NCBI RefSeq assembly: GCF_910592395.1
Contig: NC_088310.1
Coordinates: forward strand, 11,045,501-11,109,500
From: Lineus longissimus
Lineage: Eukaryota > Nemertea > Pilidiophora > Heteronemertea > Lineidae
Reading direction: 5' to 3'
Length of the DNA: 64,000 nt
Shown: positions 20,309 through 30,950 of the stretch, one piece after another
Layout of the letters: the number at the start of each line of letters is the position of its first letter
How positions within the stretch are numbered: position 1 is the stretch's first letter
The notes under the pieces: model-generated
Told to the model about the DNA's origin: nothing
The model's database searches: none
What the model saw: the letters and a program-made list of their open reading frames with translations, nothing else
Program-made: the position numbers and the translations under genes

Positions 20309-23300
20309 TTATTTACTTTCTTCAATTAGACAAACCTGTGATACAGGACGTGTGTAAACAGAGTTTCTAGCCTTCACTTTCACAACACGCACGCGCCCGT
20401 CATTTCCTGGCAGTACTTCCACAACACGTGCAAGAGGCCACTGACACCGAGGAGCATTAGAATCGATAAGAAGCACAACGTCATCTGGTTTCAGATTTTT
20501 GACCTCTTCATTCCATTTAACCCTTTTGGATAAGGTGGGGACGTATTCCCTCCTCCACCTTCGCCAAAAGTGGTCGGTCAATACCTGAGACTGTTTCCAC
20601 CGCTTTCTACTGGAAATATCAGTGTCAGTAGTTGAAACTGGCAAAGACATTGGATGTTCGTTGTGCAGCAAAAAATGATTTGGTGTCAGTGGTTCAACAT
20701 CTGTACACGTGCTGTCAGTACTTACATAGGTCAGTGGTCTGCTGTTCACTACGTGTTCTATTTCACACAACACAGTTTGCAATGTGTCTTCATGTACAAC
20801 ATTATTACCAAGTACGGCATGCAAGGAAACCTTTACTGATTTTACTAGGGATTCCCAGGCTCCTCCCATATGAGGACCCTTTGGAGGGGAGAAATGCCAT
20901 TGTACTGATTTCTGATTCAATGTGGCGTGTAGTTTATCACTAGCATTCCACTCACGTAAGGCGATTTTTAGTTCCTTTTCAGCGCCAATGAAATTGGTCC
21001 CATTGTCACAATACAAGTCACTAGGACACCCGCGTCGAGCTACAAAACGCCTGAGAGCAAGAATGAAAGAATCAGTTTCCAATGATGCAACTAGTTCCAA
21101 ATGAACAGCACGGACTGTTAAGCAAGTAAACAAACAGCCCCATCTCTTTTCACGAGATTTGTACCTCTTTTTTACCATCATTGGACCCCAGAAATCTAAT
21201 CCAGTGTTGTTAAACACCGGCATGGAATGTGACAGTCGAGCTTCTGGGAGATCAGACATGAGTGGAATGCTTGGTTGCACACGTTGCCTGTGACACTTGA
21301 GACACCGAAATATCACTGACCTTACTATCTGCCTGATGGCTGGTATCCAAAATCCACGTCTCAGCGATGAAACAACATGTTCAACCCCACTATGAAGTAA
21401 ATTCCGATGCACATCTTGTACAATCAATTCAGTCACAACGTGTTTCTTTGGTAAGAGTAACTGGTGTCTGGCAGCATAGGGCATCCTTGCACTGTCAACA
21501 CGACCACCAACACGAAGCAAATGTCCATTTAAACCCGGTTTCAATTTGTACAGCGGGCTACCACGTGGTAAAGTTTTACCTTCAGACAACAAGCGAATTT
21601 CTTCACCAAACATTTCATGTTGGGCGACCTTGACCAAGTATAATGTTGCTTTATTCAATTCAGCAATTGAGAGCCTGCCAACCTCACGATTTTTATTACG
21701 CACGTTGTGAATAAATCGAAAGCACCATGCAACAACACATTTCAAGGGCACGAGACTGGAAAACTTTGAAATGTCCACAACTGAATGTTGTAGACCTACT
21801 GTAGAAATTACTGCAGTGTGTTTCACCTCATTGACAACTTCACTAGACTCCAAATCTAATTCCCTATTCAACACACTTTGTGAGGGCCAACCATTTTCAT
21901 TGACACAGTGTAGAAATTCTGGCCCTTCAAGCCAACGGTGACCAGGTCGAATTTCATTGGCCAACAATCCGCGTGAACAATCATCTGCAGGGTTCAATTG
22001 ACTAGGCACTTGTCGCCACTGAAATGGATTTGTTTCTTGTCTGATTTCAGCTATGCGGTTTGCCACAAATGTTTTGAACCTTTTTGAGTCATTTCTGATA
22101 CAATGTAGAACAATACTGGAATCGGACCAGAGATAAACAGCAGTCAGCTGAACATCTATCTCTTCACGAATTGTACGAAACAAGCGTACCGCAAGTACAG
22201 CAGCCTGCAACTCCAGGCGAGGTAAAGTTAACCTATTCTTCCGCACAGGGGCGACACGTGTCTTAGCCATAATAATAGTACAGTGAACCAATCCCTGGGA
22301 TGAAATAACCTGCAGATACGCAACAGCACCAAAGGCTTGTTCAGAGGCATCACAGAACACATGAAGATTGAATATCATTGGTATCAAACCATTTGGCCAA
22401 AAACATCGCCTCAAACTGAAAAGACGCAAATCTTCAAGCTCTGACAACCATGTTTCCCACTTCAAATACTCATCGAGGGGAATGGGATCATCCCAATTGA
22501 GACCCTTCTCCCATAGACTCTGTAAAAGAATCTTTGCTCTCACAATGAAAGGGGCTAGAAAACCTAATGGGTCAAATACTGTACTGACTATACTCAGTAG
22601 GATACGCTTAGTCAGGGTTTCCACAGTTGGTAAGCTCACAGTGTCAAATATGAAAATATCATGCGTCAAATCACAGGCGATTCCTAGAGTTCGAGTAATC
22701 ACACTACCATCTAAATCTAATTTCAAATGGGTTTTGATACCATCTACACTTGCTACAGCCTCTAACAACTCTGGGCAATTGGAGGCCCATTTGGTAAGTT
22801 TGAAGCCACCCCTGCTATTCAAGTCGATCAATTCCAACGCTAGTGATGTAGCTTCCAGAGGGGTACCATCAAACCCTCTAAGCATATCATCAACGTAGTA
22901 TTGTCTGAGAATTGTTTCCCTTCCTAAACGACTGTACTCTAAGTTGTCAATAGCTACACGTTTCAGAGCATAACTAGCACAACATGGAGAGCACTTTGCT
23001 CCAAATATATGGACGCACATTTGGTATTCAGAAGGTGGGTCTGGCGATTCTAAATGGTCTTTCCAGAGGAAGCGAAGAGAATCCTGATCAGATGTAGGCA
23101 CACGCACATTATGAAACATGCCTTCGATATCGGCGGCCATGGCTATTACACCCTTACGAAAACGCATCAAAACTCCCGCTAAATTGTTAGTCAAATCTGG
23201 CCCCGATATCAACTTAGAATTCAGACTATGTCCACTGTACTTAGCGGCAGCATCAAACACTACACGTAGTTTTTCGGGTTTTCTTGGATTTACAACCCCA

Positions 23301-25585
23301 TGGTGCGGTAGGTAATACGTCTGATCAGATTTCAATTCAGCTTCCTCAGGTGACAAACGACGTGCATGCCCCTTTGCAATGTAGCCATTCATTTCAGTTT
23401 CATATCTACTTCTCATGTCAGGATTTTTATTCAACTTTTTGCACAAAGACTCAAACCTACTTTCAGCCATAGTTCTATTGTTCACCAATTCAACTGGAGA
23501 TTGTGCCCACAACATGCTAACTTGGTAATGGCCTTCAGGTAACATGCAAACAGAGTCATTCAACAATTTTATCGCCTGCTGATCTTCAATAGAAACTGAT
23601 GATGCATGCGCATAAGAACAACCAAAACTTTCTGTTGACCAAAATTGTTTGACCTGAGATTCTAGTTTGTCGTCAGGTAGACCTCCATACCCACACTTAA
23701 CATGCTCCGAAACTAACGTGTTAGATTTCAGATCCGAATTCTCTCCCCCCAACAATGTCCATCCAAGCGGACCACGCACGGCCATTGGCAAGTTGTCAGG
23801 GCCCAGTCTAGTTTCTAATTGCTCAAGTGCCCGTTTGACACCGACACCAACCAGAATCATAATTTGCGAAGAATCTACATTAACCAGATCTAAATCTCTG
23901 GTATGAGGCCAACTCTTTTTCCCGCTTGAAATCTTTTGTGACGGGAAATTGAACGGAGTTTTGAATGTCCAGGCGTCCCTCACTTTCAAAGGGGCCATGG
24001 ACTGAGTTTTAGGATCACTAAGCCAGAATGTGACCTTAGAAGAATTTTCCGGCTGTTCATTATTCCTTACATTACCAAGCACTAAAGTAGTGCTCTGACC
24101 ACTTAGGCCTATATCATTGGCAAATGATTCTTGTATTAAAGTTGCCTGGCTACCAGAATCCAAAAGAGCGAACGTATCTATAACACGACCATTTGGTGTA
24201 TGTATTCTGACGGGTAAAGTTTGAAGATGGACCGTATCATTCTGCACCGCAACACCAACCTTGAAATTGACACTTGCAGTAGAACTATTGTCCTGCTGGT
24301 TCACTAGCGCTTGGTGTAATAGTGAAGAATGACGACGGCCACAGTTATTGACTGTACACCTGTACTTAGAATTACATTCAGAGGCCTTACAACGTTTCCG
24401 GCAACACAGAAAACATCTGCCCTGGGACTTTACCCATTCTACCCTTTGTGCAGGGGTTTTTTCTTTGAATACACTACAGGATGACAAGAAATGTGGGCCA
24501 GAACAAAAGTAACACTCTTTTGGAGTGGTAGCACTCGTTGTTGACAAAGTTGACTGTTTGACTGGTGTATAAGGCCTAGATTTATTATTTTGCTTACTTT
24601 GGGAGCCCGTGTCAAATTTCAACCCACCAAATCTCAGGGCTTGCTCTTTCTTGGACAACCAGGAATTGAATAATTGAACCGTTGGGTTACTACCATTTTT
24701 TACAATGTAGGCGCCCCAGGATTCTCTCATATAGATCGGCAATTTGGCCACAAGATCTGATAACAGACCCATTGCATGTAAATCAGCTGAATAACCCATA
24801 GTTGTGAAAATTTGGACCATCTGTGCAACCTTCGTGGCGAAATTACCAATCTCGGAGAGTTGTTTAACTTGCGGCCATTCCCTAATTTTCCTTAGGAAAG
24901 ACTCTACAACCAATGCAGGGCTACCATACCTAGTTTGTAATTCTTTCATAGCCTTGGCGTAATTAGCACCATCTAACAATAAGCCATAAATTTGGCTTTT
25001 AGGTCCATCTCCCAAAAAGGTTTTCAGGTACCCAAGTTTCTGTGACGGAGACAAGCATGAATTTTCTTCAATGAGATTTCGGAAGTTCAAAGACCATTCC
25101 GGCCATTGCGCCGGATCACCATGAAATATGTCCACTTGAAATTTGGGAAGACCCTGGAACCCAATGGGCGAAAAACCTACAGCATTGTATGCATTGACTG
25201 GAATTGGAGTTAATGGAGTTGATGTAGCCAACGGACAACGACGGTCTTCAGGAAGATTGTCAATCCACGTTCGATTAGCTGCATTTTCGACTGGACCTGA
25301 AACACCTTTGTGTTCCGCTAATGTTTCGAATTGAGTTTTCAGGTTATCTAATTCCTGAACAGTTTTTTCTAGCTCGCCTTCGAGGACCTTAACCTTGCTT
25401 CGATTAATACTGTTTTCCAAGTGTTTTATTTCATTTTTGACGCGAGATAACTCGTGCTCAGCCGTTTCAAGTTCATCAACAACTGTCTCTCGATAGCTAG
25501 CCGATTTAGGCCGTCTCGGCGGCATTGTGGACGGCGTAAACCTATCCGGAGGTTTGCTAACTCTGCCTACCTTGGTGATGTACAT
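20309..25585 (-). CDS. BEL/Pao Gag-Pol polyprotein, 1758 residues, uninterrupted
   Basis: Domains in order: coiled coil (residues 35-92); DUF1759-type Gag (from about 150, FHGDPAQWPEW); two CCHC/CCHC-like knuckles (about 355-410); aspartic protease with LLDSGSQ (about 477); RT of the Pao type with YVDDML (about 897); RNase H with FCDAS (about 1078); HHCC zinc domain (about 1398-1440); integrase core with DFWGP, YCDNGTNF and the Glu in GGAWESLVKSVK (about 1463, 1525, 1577); and a C-terminal DUF5641 domain. Everything is in one frame, as usual for this group. The first ATG is at 25585; a second at residue 21 precedes PPRRPKSAS. No stop or frameshift is visible, so the copy could be coding-competent. 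No envelope-like ORF follows. Confidence 0.95.
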   Translation of the reverse strand: MYITKVGRVSKPPDRFTPSTMPPRRPKSASYRETVVDELETAEHELSRVKNEIKHLENSINRSKVKVLEGELEKTVQELDNLKTQFETLAEHKGVSGPVENAANRTWIDNLPEDRRCPLATSTPLTPIPVNAYNAVGFSPIGFQGLPKFQVDIFHGDPAQWPEWSLNFRNLIEENSCLSPSQKLGYLKTFLGDGPKSQIYGLLLDGANYAKAMKELQTRYGSPALVVESFLRKIREWPQVKQLSEIGNFATKVAQMVQIFTTMGYSADLHAMGLLSDLVAKLPIYMRESWGAYIVKNGSNPTVQLFNSWLSKKEQALRFGGLKFDTGSQSKQNNKSRPYTPVKQSTLSTTSATTPKECYFCSGPHFLSSCSVFKEKTPAQRVEWVKSQGRCFLCCRKRCKASECNSKYRCTVNNCGRRHSSLLHQALVNQQDNSSTASVNFKVGVAVQNDTVHLQTLPVRIHTPNGRVIDTFALLDSGSQATLIQESFANDIGLSGQSTTLVLGNVRNNEQPENSSKVTFWLSDPKTQSMAPLKVRDAWTFKTPFNFPSQKISSGKKSWPHTRDLDLVNVDSSQIMILVGVGVKRALEQLETRLGPDNLPMAVRGPLGWTLLGGENSDLKSNTLVSEHVKCGYGGLPDDKLESQVKQFWSTESFGCSYAHASSVSIEDQQAIKLLNDSVCMLPEGHYQVSMLWAQSPVELVNNRTMAESRFESLCKKLNKNPDMRSRYETEMNGYIAKGHARRLSPEEAELKSDQTYYLPHHGVVNPRKPEKLRVVFDAAAKYSGHSLNSKLISGPDLTNNLAGVLMRFRKGVIAMAADIEGMFHNVRVPTSDQDSLRFLWKDHLESPDPPSEYQMCVHIFGAKCSPCCASYALKRVAIDNLEYSRLGRETILRQYYVDDMLRGFDGTPLEATSLALELIDLNSRGGFKLTKWASNCPELLEAVASVDGIKTHLKLDLDGSVITRTLGIACDLTHDIFIFDTVSLPTVETLTKRILLSIVSTVFDPLGFLAPFIVRAKILLQSLWEKGLNWDDPIPLDEYLKWETWLSELEDLRLFSLRRCFWPNGLIPMIFNLHVFCDASEQAFGAVAYLQVISSQGLVHCTIIMAKTRVAPVRKNRLTLPRLELQAAVLAVRLFRTIREEIDVQLTAVYLWSDSSIVLHCIRNDSKRFKTFVANRIAEIRQETNPFQWRQVPSQLNPADDCSRGLLANEIRPGHRWLEGPEFLHCVNENGWPSQSVLNRELDLESSEVVNEVKHTAVISTVGLQHSVVDISKFSSLVPLKCVVAWCFRFIHNVRNKNREVGRLSIAELNKATLYLVKVAQHEMFGEEIRLLSEGKTLPRGSPLYKLKPGLNGHLLRVGGRVDSARMPYAARHQLLLPKKHVVTELIVQDVHRNLLHSGVEHVVSSLRRGFWIPAIRQIVRSVIFRCLKCHRQRVQPSIPLMSDLPEARLSHSMPVFNNTGLDFWGPMMVKKRYKSREKRWGCLFTCLTVRAVHLELVASLETDSFILALRRFVARRGCPSDLYCDNGTNFIGAEKELKIALREWNASDKLHATLNQKSVQWHFSPPKGPHMGGAWESLVKSVKVSLHAVLGNNVVHEDTLQTVLCEIEHVVNSRPLTYVSTDSTCTDVEPLTPNHFLLHNEHPMSLPVSTTDTDISSRKRWKQSQVLTDHFWRRWRREYVPTLSKRVKWNEEVKNLKPDDVVLLIDSNAPRCQWPLARVVEVLPGNDGRVRVVKVKARNSVYTRPVSQVCLIEESK

Positions 25586-25727
25586 TTAGCTAGTCCGTTC
25601 GGTCCACTCATGGCGACGACGGGTACACAGGTTACGAAGCGTATGACTAATATGTTTACGTGAGCAGCATTCACGGGAACTCTGGTCTGCGTGGGGCCGG
25701 TCTGGGTTTCTGCGGATTCGTTCACGT

Positions 25728-26212
25728 TGTTAAGGATTGAGATAGTCGGAAGTTTACGATACATTAACGTTTATTCCGCGACGACGGGGTCAACAAGGAC
25801 AACGCAACAAGTGAACTAAAATATACAAAGAAACATACATAAGCTTTGCATCAGGGAGTATAAAATACCTACGGTTAAAACGGCAATAAATGACAAATTG
25901 GGCAATAAATGACAAATTTAAAGATACGAAAATTACCTACCGAATTTGCCCGCACCAGTGCAACGTGGGAACACCCGGAGTGAAAGACCAAAAATGCCAA
26001 CTAACATGGCGGGGAGGCGTTGCCGAATTTATAGTCGGCCCAGAAAATGATGTAACAACCGTGTCAACCCTAGTCCCCATTGATCAAGAACTTCATACCG
26101 TGGCCACGGACTTAATAATCAGGAGATCAATAGAGGCCAAGGTTGACACAGAATCTAGGCCTAGAAATTTGGAGGAAAGGAAATTTAAATATTACTAAAT
26201 GAATTCTGAACA
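25728..26212 (-). repeat. BEL/Pao 5' LTR
   Basis: This is the 5' LTR in element orientation, 485 bp, near-identical to 19515-19999. The region from 25586 to 25727 between it and the ORF is the short leader. Transcription for the minus-strand ORF should start inside this repeat; no clear TATA box was assigned. Confidence 0.95.
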
Positions 26213-26217
26213 AGGGG

Positions 26218-27384
26218 TGTTCTGAAAACAGCCGAGCAGTGCATCGTAGCCAGGGCATGACTGATAACATAAAGAATGAAAGACTCAAAAAAGCTACAGA
26301 ACATTTGCAAAAGGCAGAAGTTCAAAGAAACTACTGCAAGGATCAGTGTGTACGTGCAAAGAGAAACATGGTGGAGGTGGCAGAGGATGGGGTTGTGAAT
26401 GAAATGGTGTACTCCTTTGACTGTGCTCAGCAAGTGCATTATCCTTGCAATGCTATTCAGTTAGGGCCAGCCTATTTCAAAACTGCTAGGAAATGCTCTG
26501 TTTTCGGAGTCCTTTGTGAGGGGAATAATAGACAGATGAACTATCTGATAGATGAAGCTGACAATCCTGGAAAAGGGGCAGACAGTGTGATTTCAATGGT
26601 CCATCATTACCTTGGGAACTATGGCCAAAAGGAGAGTGATCTTCATCTCAATGCTGACAATTGTGCGGGTCAAAATAAGAACAATGCTTTTATGAACTAT
26701 TGCCATTGGAGGATAGGAAGTGGACAGTCTGACAGTGTTTAACTTAGTGAATTTCATGCTGGCTGGTCACACTAAATTTGGACCAGATAGAATGTTCGGT
26801 TTGTTCAAAAAGAAATTTAGGAAAAGCTCAGTGGATACAATTCAGGATATTGTTAATGCAGTGGAAGCCTCCAGCTCAGGAGGACACAATCTTGCCCAAC
26901 TTACCTATGATCCTGTAGAGGAAAAACGTTTTGTTCCGTGGTACAATTGGACGGAGTATCTCTCAACCTACTTCAACCCCATTCCGAACATACTCAGTTT
27001 ATACCAGCATTTTAGATTCTCAAAGGAGAGTCCAGGATGTGTCTTTGTCAGAGAGGCTGTCAATGCTCCTGAACAGAAACTCACTGTTTAAGAAAGGTGT
27101 GAACAGATTGCCCTCTCTTGTTCCAACAGAAAAGGTACCAGCTGGACTGAGCTTGGAGAGGCAATGGTACCTCTATGAACAGATCGGTCCTTTGTGTACT
27201 ACCAGATTAGCTGCTTCCCTCACCAGCCCAAAACCAAAGCAACCAAAGGCCAAACAAACTGTGAATTCAGCTGGATTAGATCAGACTCAGAGTGATGAAC
27301 CACAAGCCATTCCAGCCAAGAAATAGGGACTTTGCAAAAAATGCAGACAGCCAGGACACGATTCTCGAAAATGCACATCATAAA
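26218..27384 (+). pseudogene. DUF7869-type gene, C-terminal part
   Basis: Continues the gene interrupted at 19514. A Cys/Lys-rich helical region (26240-26380) leads to the family core: LHLNADNCAGQNKNN (about 26641-26688, a DDE-like strand with Asp/Asn) and MLAGHTKFGPDRMFGLFK (about 26756-26810). Three frames are used in turn (to about 26735, to about 27085, then to 27326), so at least two indels occurred. A TAG at 27324-27326 is followed in frame by a CCHC knuckle, CKKCRQPGHDSRKC (27333-27374), and TAA at about 27382. The knuckle suggests the original protein ended there. It could be a transposase or a domesticated relative. Confidence 0.65.
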
Positions 27385-27916
27385 TCAGTGAGTTAACATG
27401 GTTAAGATGTCTCAACCATTCTTACTAACAAGGGGTTAATTGCATACTATAATGTAATAAAATGCCTTTTTCAGGTTTTGCAATGCTTTAACATACCATT
27501 TTCATTCAGTTTCAGGTACTAAAGCAATTGTATCAACAAAAATATTCTAACTTAAACAAGACATCTATTTGCTTTCAGATTTCATGGTTTTTGGTCTTGT
27601 TGCTAGGCAACATCGTTATAAAACATCCTCATTTTTCCAAAAGAAGAGCATATCTGGTCAAAATAGTTATTGTTCCTGAAAGAGGAAGGCTAATTACATT
27701 GTTTTAAAATGAAAAACTCAATTTTGAAAAATTTACCCTCACATGCCTTTTCTTGTGCGGGGTCACAAATGTTAAGCCCGGCGTAAAGGGATTATATTCC
27801 CATGGAGAAAAGTCTGGCGGGTAAAATATTCAATTCATTAGAACGGGGATTAAATTTACTCTCACACCGGTTGATATGTATCTTCAGTTTGATTTATTCT
27901 ATCCTTTTATTAACAG
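27385..27916. other. Non-coding AT-rich spacer
   Basis: No gene-like frame. It ends in a pyrimidine-rich stretch and CAG (27914-27916) that resembles a splice acceptor. Confidence 0.5.
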
Positions 27917-28064
27917 GAACCTCCACCAAAAGCGAAGAGGAAGTTGAAAAGCTCGCCTGGAGCTTTAAAAGATGACATTTATGATTATCTGTTGCGATAT
28001 TTTGAGGGGAACGGGATAACCTGGAAAAATGTTAGAACAAAGGACCAGCAGACCAGCAGCTTGC
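27917..28064 (+). CDS. Possible exon of unknown gene, cut by gypsy element 2
   Basis: After TTTTATTAACAG, a frame beginning Glu-Pro-Pro-Pro-Lys and reaching DDIYDYLLRYFEGNGITWKN has exon-like composition: a basic lead, then an amphipathic helix. The frame stops at 28090, inside what is already gypsy pre-RT sequence in another frame, so the exon would be truncated. It lies on the same strand as the DUF7869-type gene 530 bp upstream and might be a further exon of it. I do not recognise the domain. Confidence 0.3.
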
Positions 28065-28415
28065 CTTTCGGAGGTACCGGTACGTGTAGCTAACTTCAGT
28101 GACCAGCCGCTGAGGATTCGGAACAACAGCACGATTGGTTGGTTTCATCCAGTCACGAAAATCTATGCTTCCAGGGACTTTACTAGTGAAAAGCTTAAGG
28201 ATAATAATGAGGATGAGAGTCCAGAAGAGAGAGTCGGGAAGCCGACACCGGTTCATGTGGTGGGGTCTGTTTTGCAAACCAACGAAGGATGCACTGACGG
28301 TGTTTCTGCTGGACCTAGCACCGGTCATTCTCCAAGGTTGAGTCAGTTGTTGGAGAAGTTAGAAGTCGAAAAGATGGAGCTGACTGATGACCGGCGGAGT
28401 TCGGTGATAAAGTAG
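28065..28415 (+). pseudogene. Pre-RT linker, gypsy element 2
   Basis: The frame includes VRVANFSDQPLRIRNNSTIG, a beta-rich block present between protease and RT of gypsy Pol, then an acidic, low-complexity part and LSQLLEKLEVEKMELT, the helix just before RT. It ends in TAG at 28413-28415, and the same frame resumes at once in integrase. The RT core should be here, so the stop marks or sits next to the deletion junction. Confidence 0.65.
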
Positions 28416-29692
28416 ATCGATGATTATCAGCGACTTCACATAGACATCGTGGGGCCAATAAACCCTCCATCAAGAAAAGGGAACAGCGTAATCCTAGTCC
28501 TGGAGGATGCTTTCACCAAGTGGCCCGAGGCCTACCCACTGCGAAATCAATGTGCGAAAATGGTCGCCAGGGTGGTAGTGAATGAATATGTGAGCCGTTT
28601 CGGGGTCCCAGAGACCTTGCACTCTGATCAAGGAACAAACTTTGAGTCCGCCATGTTCAAGGAAATGTGCAGGTTACTGGGGCTCCAGAAGACCAGAACA
28701 ACTGCCTACCATCCCCAATGCAATGGGCAGGTCGAGAATCTGAATAAAACGATCAAATCAATGCTCACCACGATGGTTGATGAGGAAGGAAGGGATTGGG
28801 ACATCCACTTGCCCTCAGCGTTGATGGCATATCGATCCAGCGTACAGCTTTCTACAAATGAGACCCCATTTGCGATGATGTTCGGAGAAGAGATGCGGAT
28901 CCCCCTGGATGTAGTGTTGGACCTAAAACCCGCAGCTGAACCCTCCACGGCTCATGTGACTGAGTTGAAGTCTAGAATAGAGGGTGCTTACCGCCGTGTA
29001 AGGGAAAACCTGAAACTGGCCCAGCGGAAGCAAAAACAGTTCTACGACAGGAGGCAGAAGGACGCTGTGTTTGAAATAGGCAACCTCGTACTCCTGAGGA
29101 ACCATGCAATCCAGACAAAGGAGGTGTCAAAGTTTCATCGAAAGTGGAGGGGCCCTTATGAGGTTCTGAAGTGGATAACCGAGACCAACTATAAGGTTAT
29201 CATGGCGGATGGGACACGGAAGAAGACCAAGGTCGTGCACGTTAACGACATGAAACGGTACTTTGTGAGGGAAACAGGCCAAGAGTCGGAGTCTGAAGAT
29301 AGTTCTGCTGAGGAACCGGGAATGGAGACGCAACTCCTAGTTAACGAAACTGCATCTGCAGAGGACGAGCTGATCGGACAAAATGATGAGCCTGAAGACG
29401 ATGTGGATGCCAATAACATTGAACCCAGCGGAAGTCGACGAAGAACTCGAGGAAAGCCGCAGAGCAACACCCTCAGGCGAAGAACCGGACGAAAACGTCA
29501 CAGCAGACCAGCCAGATCCCCAACCGCAGAGACGGAGCCTCAGATCCAGAGAGAAGATAAAACGACCCCAGCGGTATCGGCTCTCGATCGGTGTTGTCTG
29601 TGGACTCTCGGATGCGACCAGTCGACGGGACCGCATCAAGGCCTCCAAGGAGCGCTGGCTGGCGCGTGGTTATGAACTGCATGCACTGGAAT
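28416..29692 (+). pseudogene. Integrase with DDE core and GPY/F domain, gypsy element 2
   Basis: The core is well kept: HIDIVGP (first Asp, about 28437-28457), LHSDQGTNFES (second Asp, about 28619-28650) and NGQVENLNKTIK (Glu, about 28723-28758). It is followed by KWRGPYEV (about 29142-29165) and VVHVNDMKRY. Upstream zinc-binding His and Cys residues are missing through the deletion. In the frame open to 29675 the tail becomes irregular after about 29400. The alternative frame (29383-29692) reads acidic, then RRSLRSREKIKRPQRY and ends ARGYELHALE, the sort of basic tail gypsy Pol proteins have. One indel near 29400 would explain this. Confidence 0.8.
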
Positions 29693-29756
29693 AACTGTTG
29701 TGTAATCTGATGAATTATTAATACTGTCTGATGGATGATTACCCCTCGACTAATCC

Positions 29757-30616
29757 ATGATTTCTCGTTTCAGCATGATGGCCGATGTGGTGGCTTTGGA
29801 TGATGGAATGCCGGGCGACCTGAGAACAGCTAAACGCGAGGCGCAGAATGGTTTCTATACATACTTGCGGAGGAGCCTACAACAGCACAGGAACATCGCC
29901 GTGCCAAGGACCGAGTTGAAGAAGCTGCAAGCCATCGCCTGTCACCATGCAATGGATGCTGGCCGCTGTATCTCGGGAGTGATGATAACCGGATTAAAGA
30001 CATTATTGGTCCGCCACCAGAAGGATAAACCACTCAGTCTCGTTGACATACAGAGAGTAGAAGGCCAGATCAACGTGGTCCTTGATGAGTTCGGAGGTAT
30101 TCACTCTGAAGTGTTGCCTCGCTTGCAGAGAATAAAGTCTGATTTGGTAGGGAATAGTGAGAAACCAGTGGTGCTTCTTGGGGACTCCATGTTTCTTCGA
30201 TGCACGGCCAGGCGGGGCCTGATCTCGATGTGCCATTCGGGAGAGCGGGTGGAACAGCTGTTGGAAACGATTCGCCACATGAGACTGGATGCCAGTGCCA
30301 TTGTTGTGACGCATGGCTTGAACCATACCCGTTCTTTCGGGAACCCTGGACCAGCCATTCAGGAGCTGTTCAAGGTGCTGAAGCGGCAGTGTTCCCAGCT
30401 CTATCACCTCCAGCCGCCTATTTCTCCGTCCCTGAACCAAAACGCCGCCCAGATGGAGAAGCGTTCAACCAGCTTATGAAGGATGCCGGATTTCGGCCCA
30501 TCAGCCATCCGGCCATGGGTTTCGACGAGTTTGACCGGAGCGACCGATTCCATTATACGTCCGACGGGATGAATCGAGTGGTGGATTTCGTTCTAGGACA
30601 CGTGCGTCGGACGTAG
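29757..30616 (+). pseudogene. SGNH-hydrolase-like third ORF of gypsy element 2, one frameshift
   Basis: The ORF starts at ATG 29757 (or 29775), 65 bp after the pol stop. The first 130 residues are helical and unrecognised. Then come PVVLLGDSMFLR (block I with GDS, about 30165-30200), a Gly in CHSGERVEQLL, VVTHGLNH (block III with Asn, about 30304-30328) and, after a frame change near 30400-30430, SDRFHYTSDGM (block V, Asp-X-X-His, about 30540-30572). The frame ends at 30614-30616. Spacing fits a GDSL/SGNH esterase domain. Its place between pol and the 3' LTR is where envelope ORFs usually sit. SGNH domains are known from DIRS/Ngaro elements and from CR1/L2 ORF1. A role in this element is unknown. 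Confidence 0.65.
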
Positions 30617-30950
30617 GGGGAGCGGAACCTCAGTGCCTACTCTTCTGGTCCGCGTTGGTTCTCCAGAGATAGAGGGGGTAAGTGAATTTACCTGGCACTG
30701 TTGGGGCCCCTTTCCCTAGCCCGCTGCTTCGGACGTAACTGTAGTAATTCGGAGGACCTTTAGTTTTTGGTGCATAATCAGGAGGACACTCAAATTTGTA
30801 TCTTATCATTTGGAGGACATTCCAGTTGTAATCTGTACCGATTGTGTTCAGGATGTGTTCATTTTCTGTGTTTTATATCAATTTGGACTTTCAATGTTGG
30901 ACTTTAAACCTTGAATTCTTTATGTGCACCCCATCCACGACGCTTTTTGT

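Larger units (their letters stand above)
19515..26212 (-). mobile_element. BEL/Pao LTR retrotransposon, full length and recent
   Basis: Two direct repeats of 485 bp bound the element (19515-19999 and 25728-26212). They differ at only two positions that I could see. The element starts TGTT and ends CA on both strands. AGGGG is duplicated at 19510-19514 and 26213-26217, the 5-bp duplication usual for BEL/Pao. The single ORF is on the minus strand. A purine-rich stretch next to the left LTR (minus strand, complement of 20000-20020, AGGGGGGCC) is a likely polypurine tract. I could not match a tRNA primer site. Near-identical LTRs, a target duplication and an open frame argue for a recent insertion. 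Confidence 0.95.
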
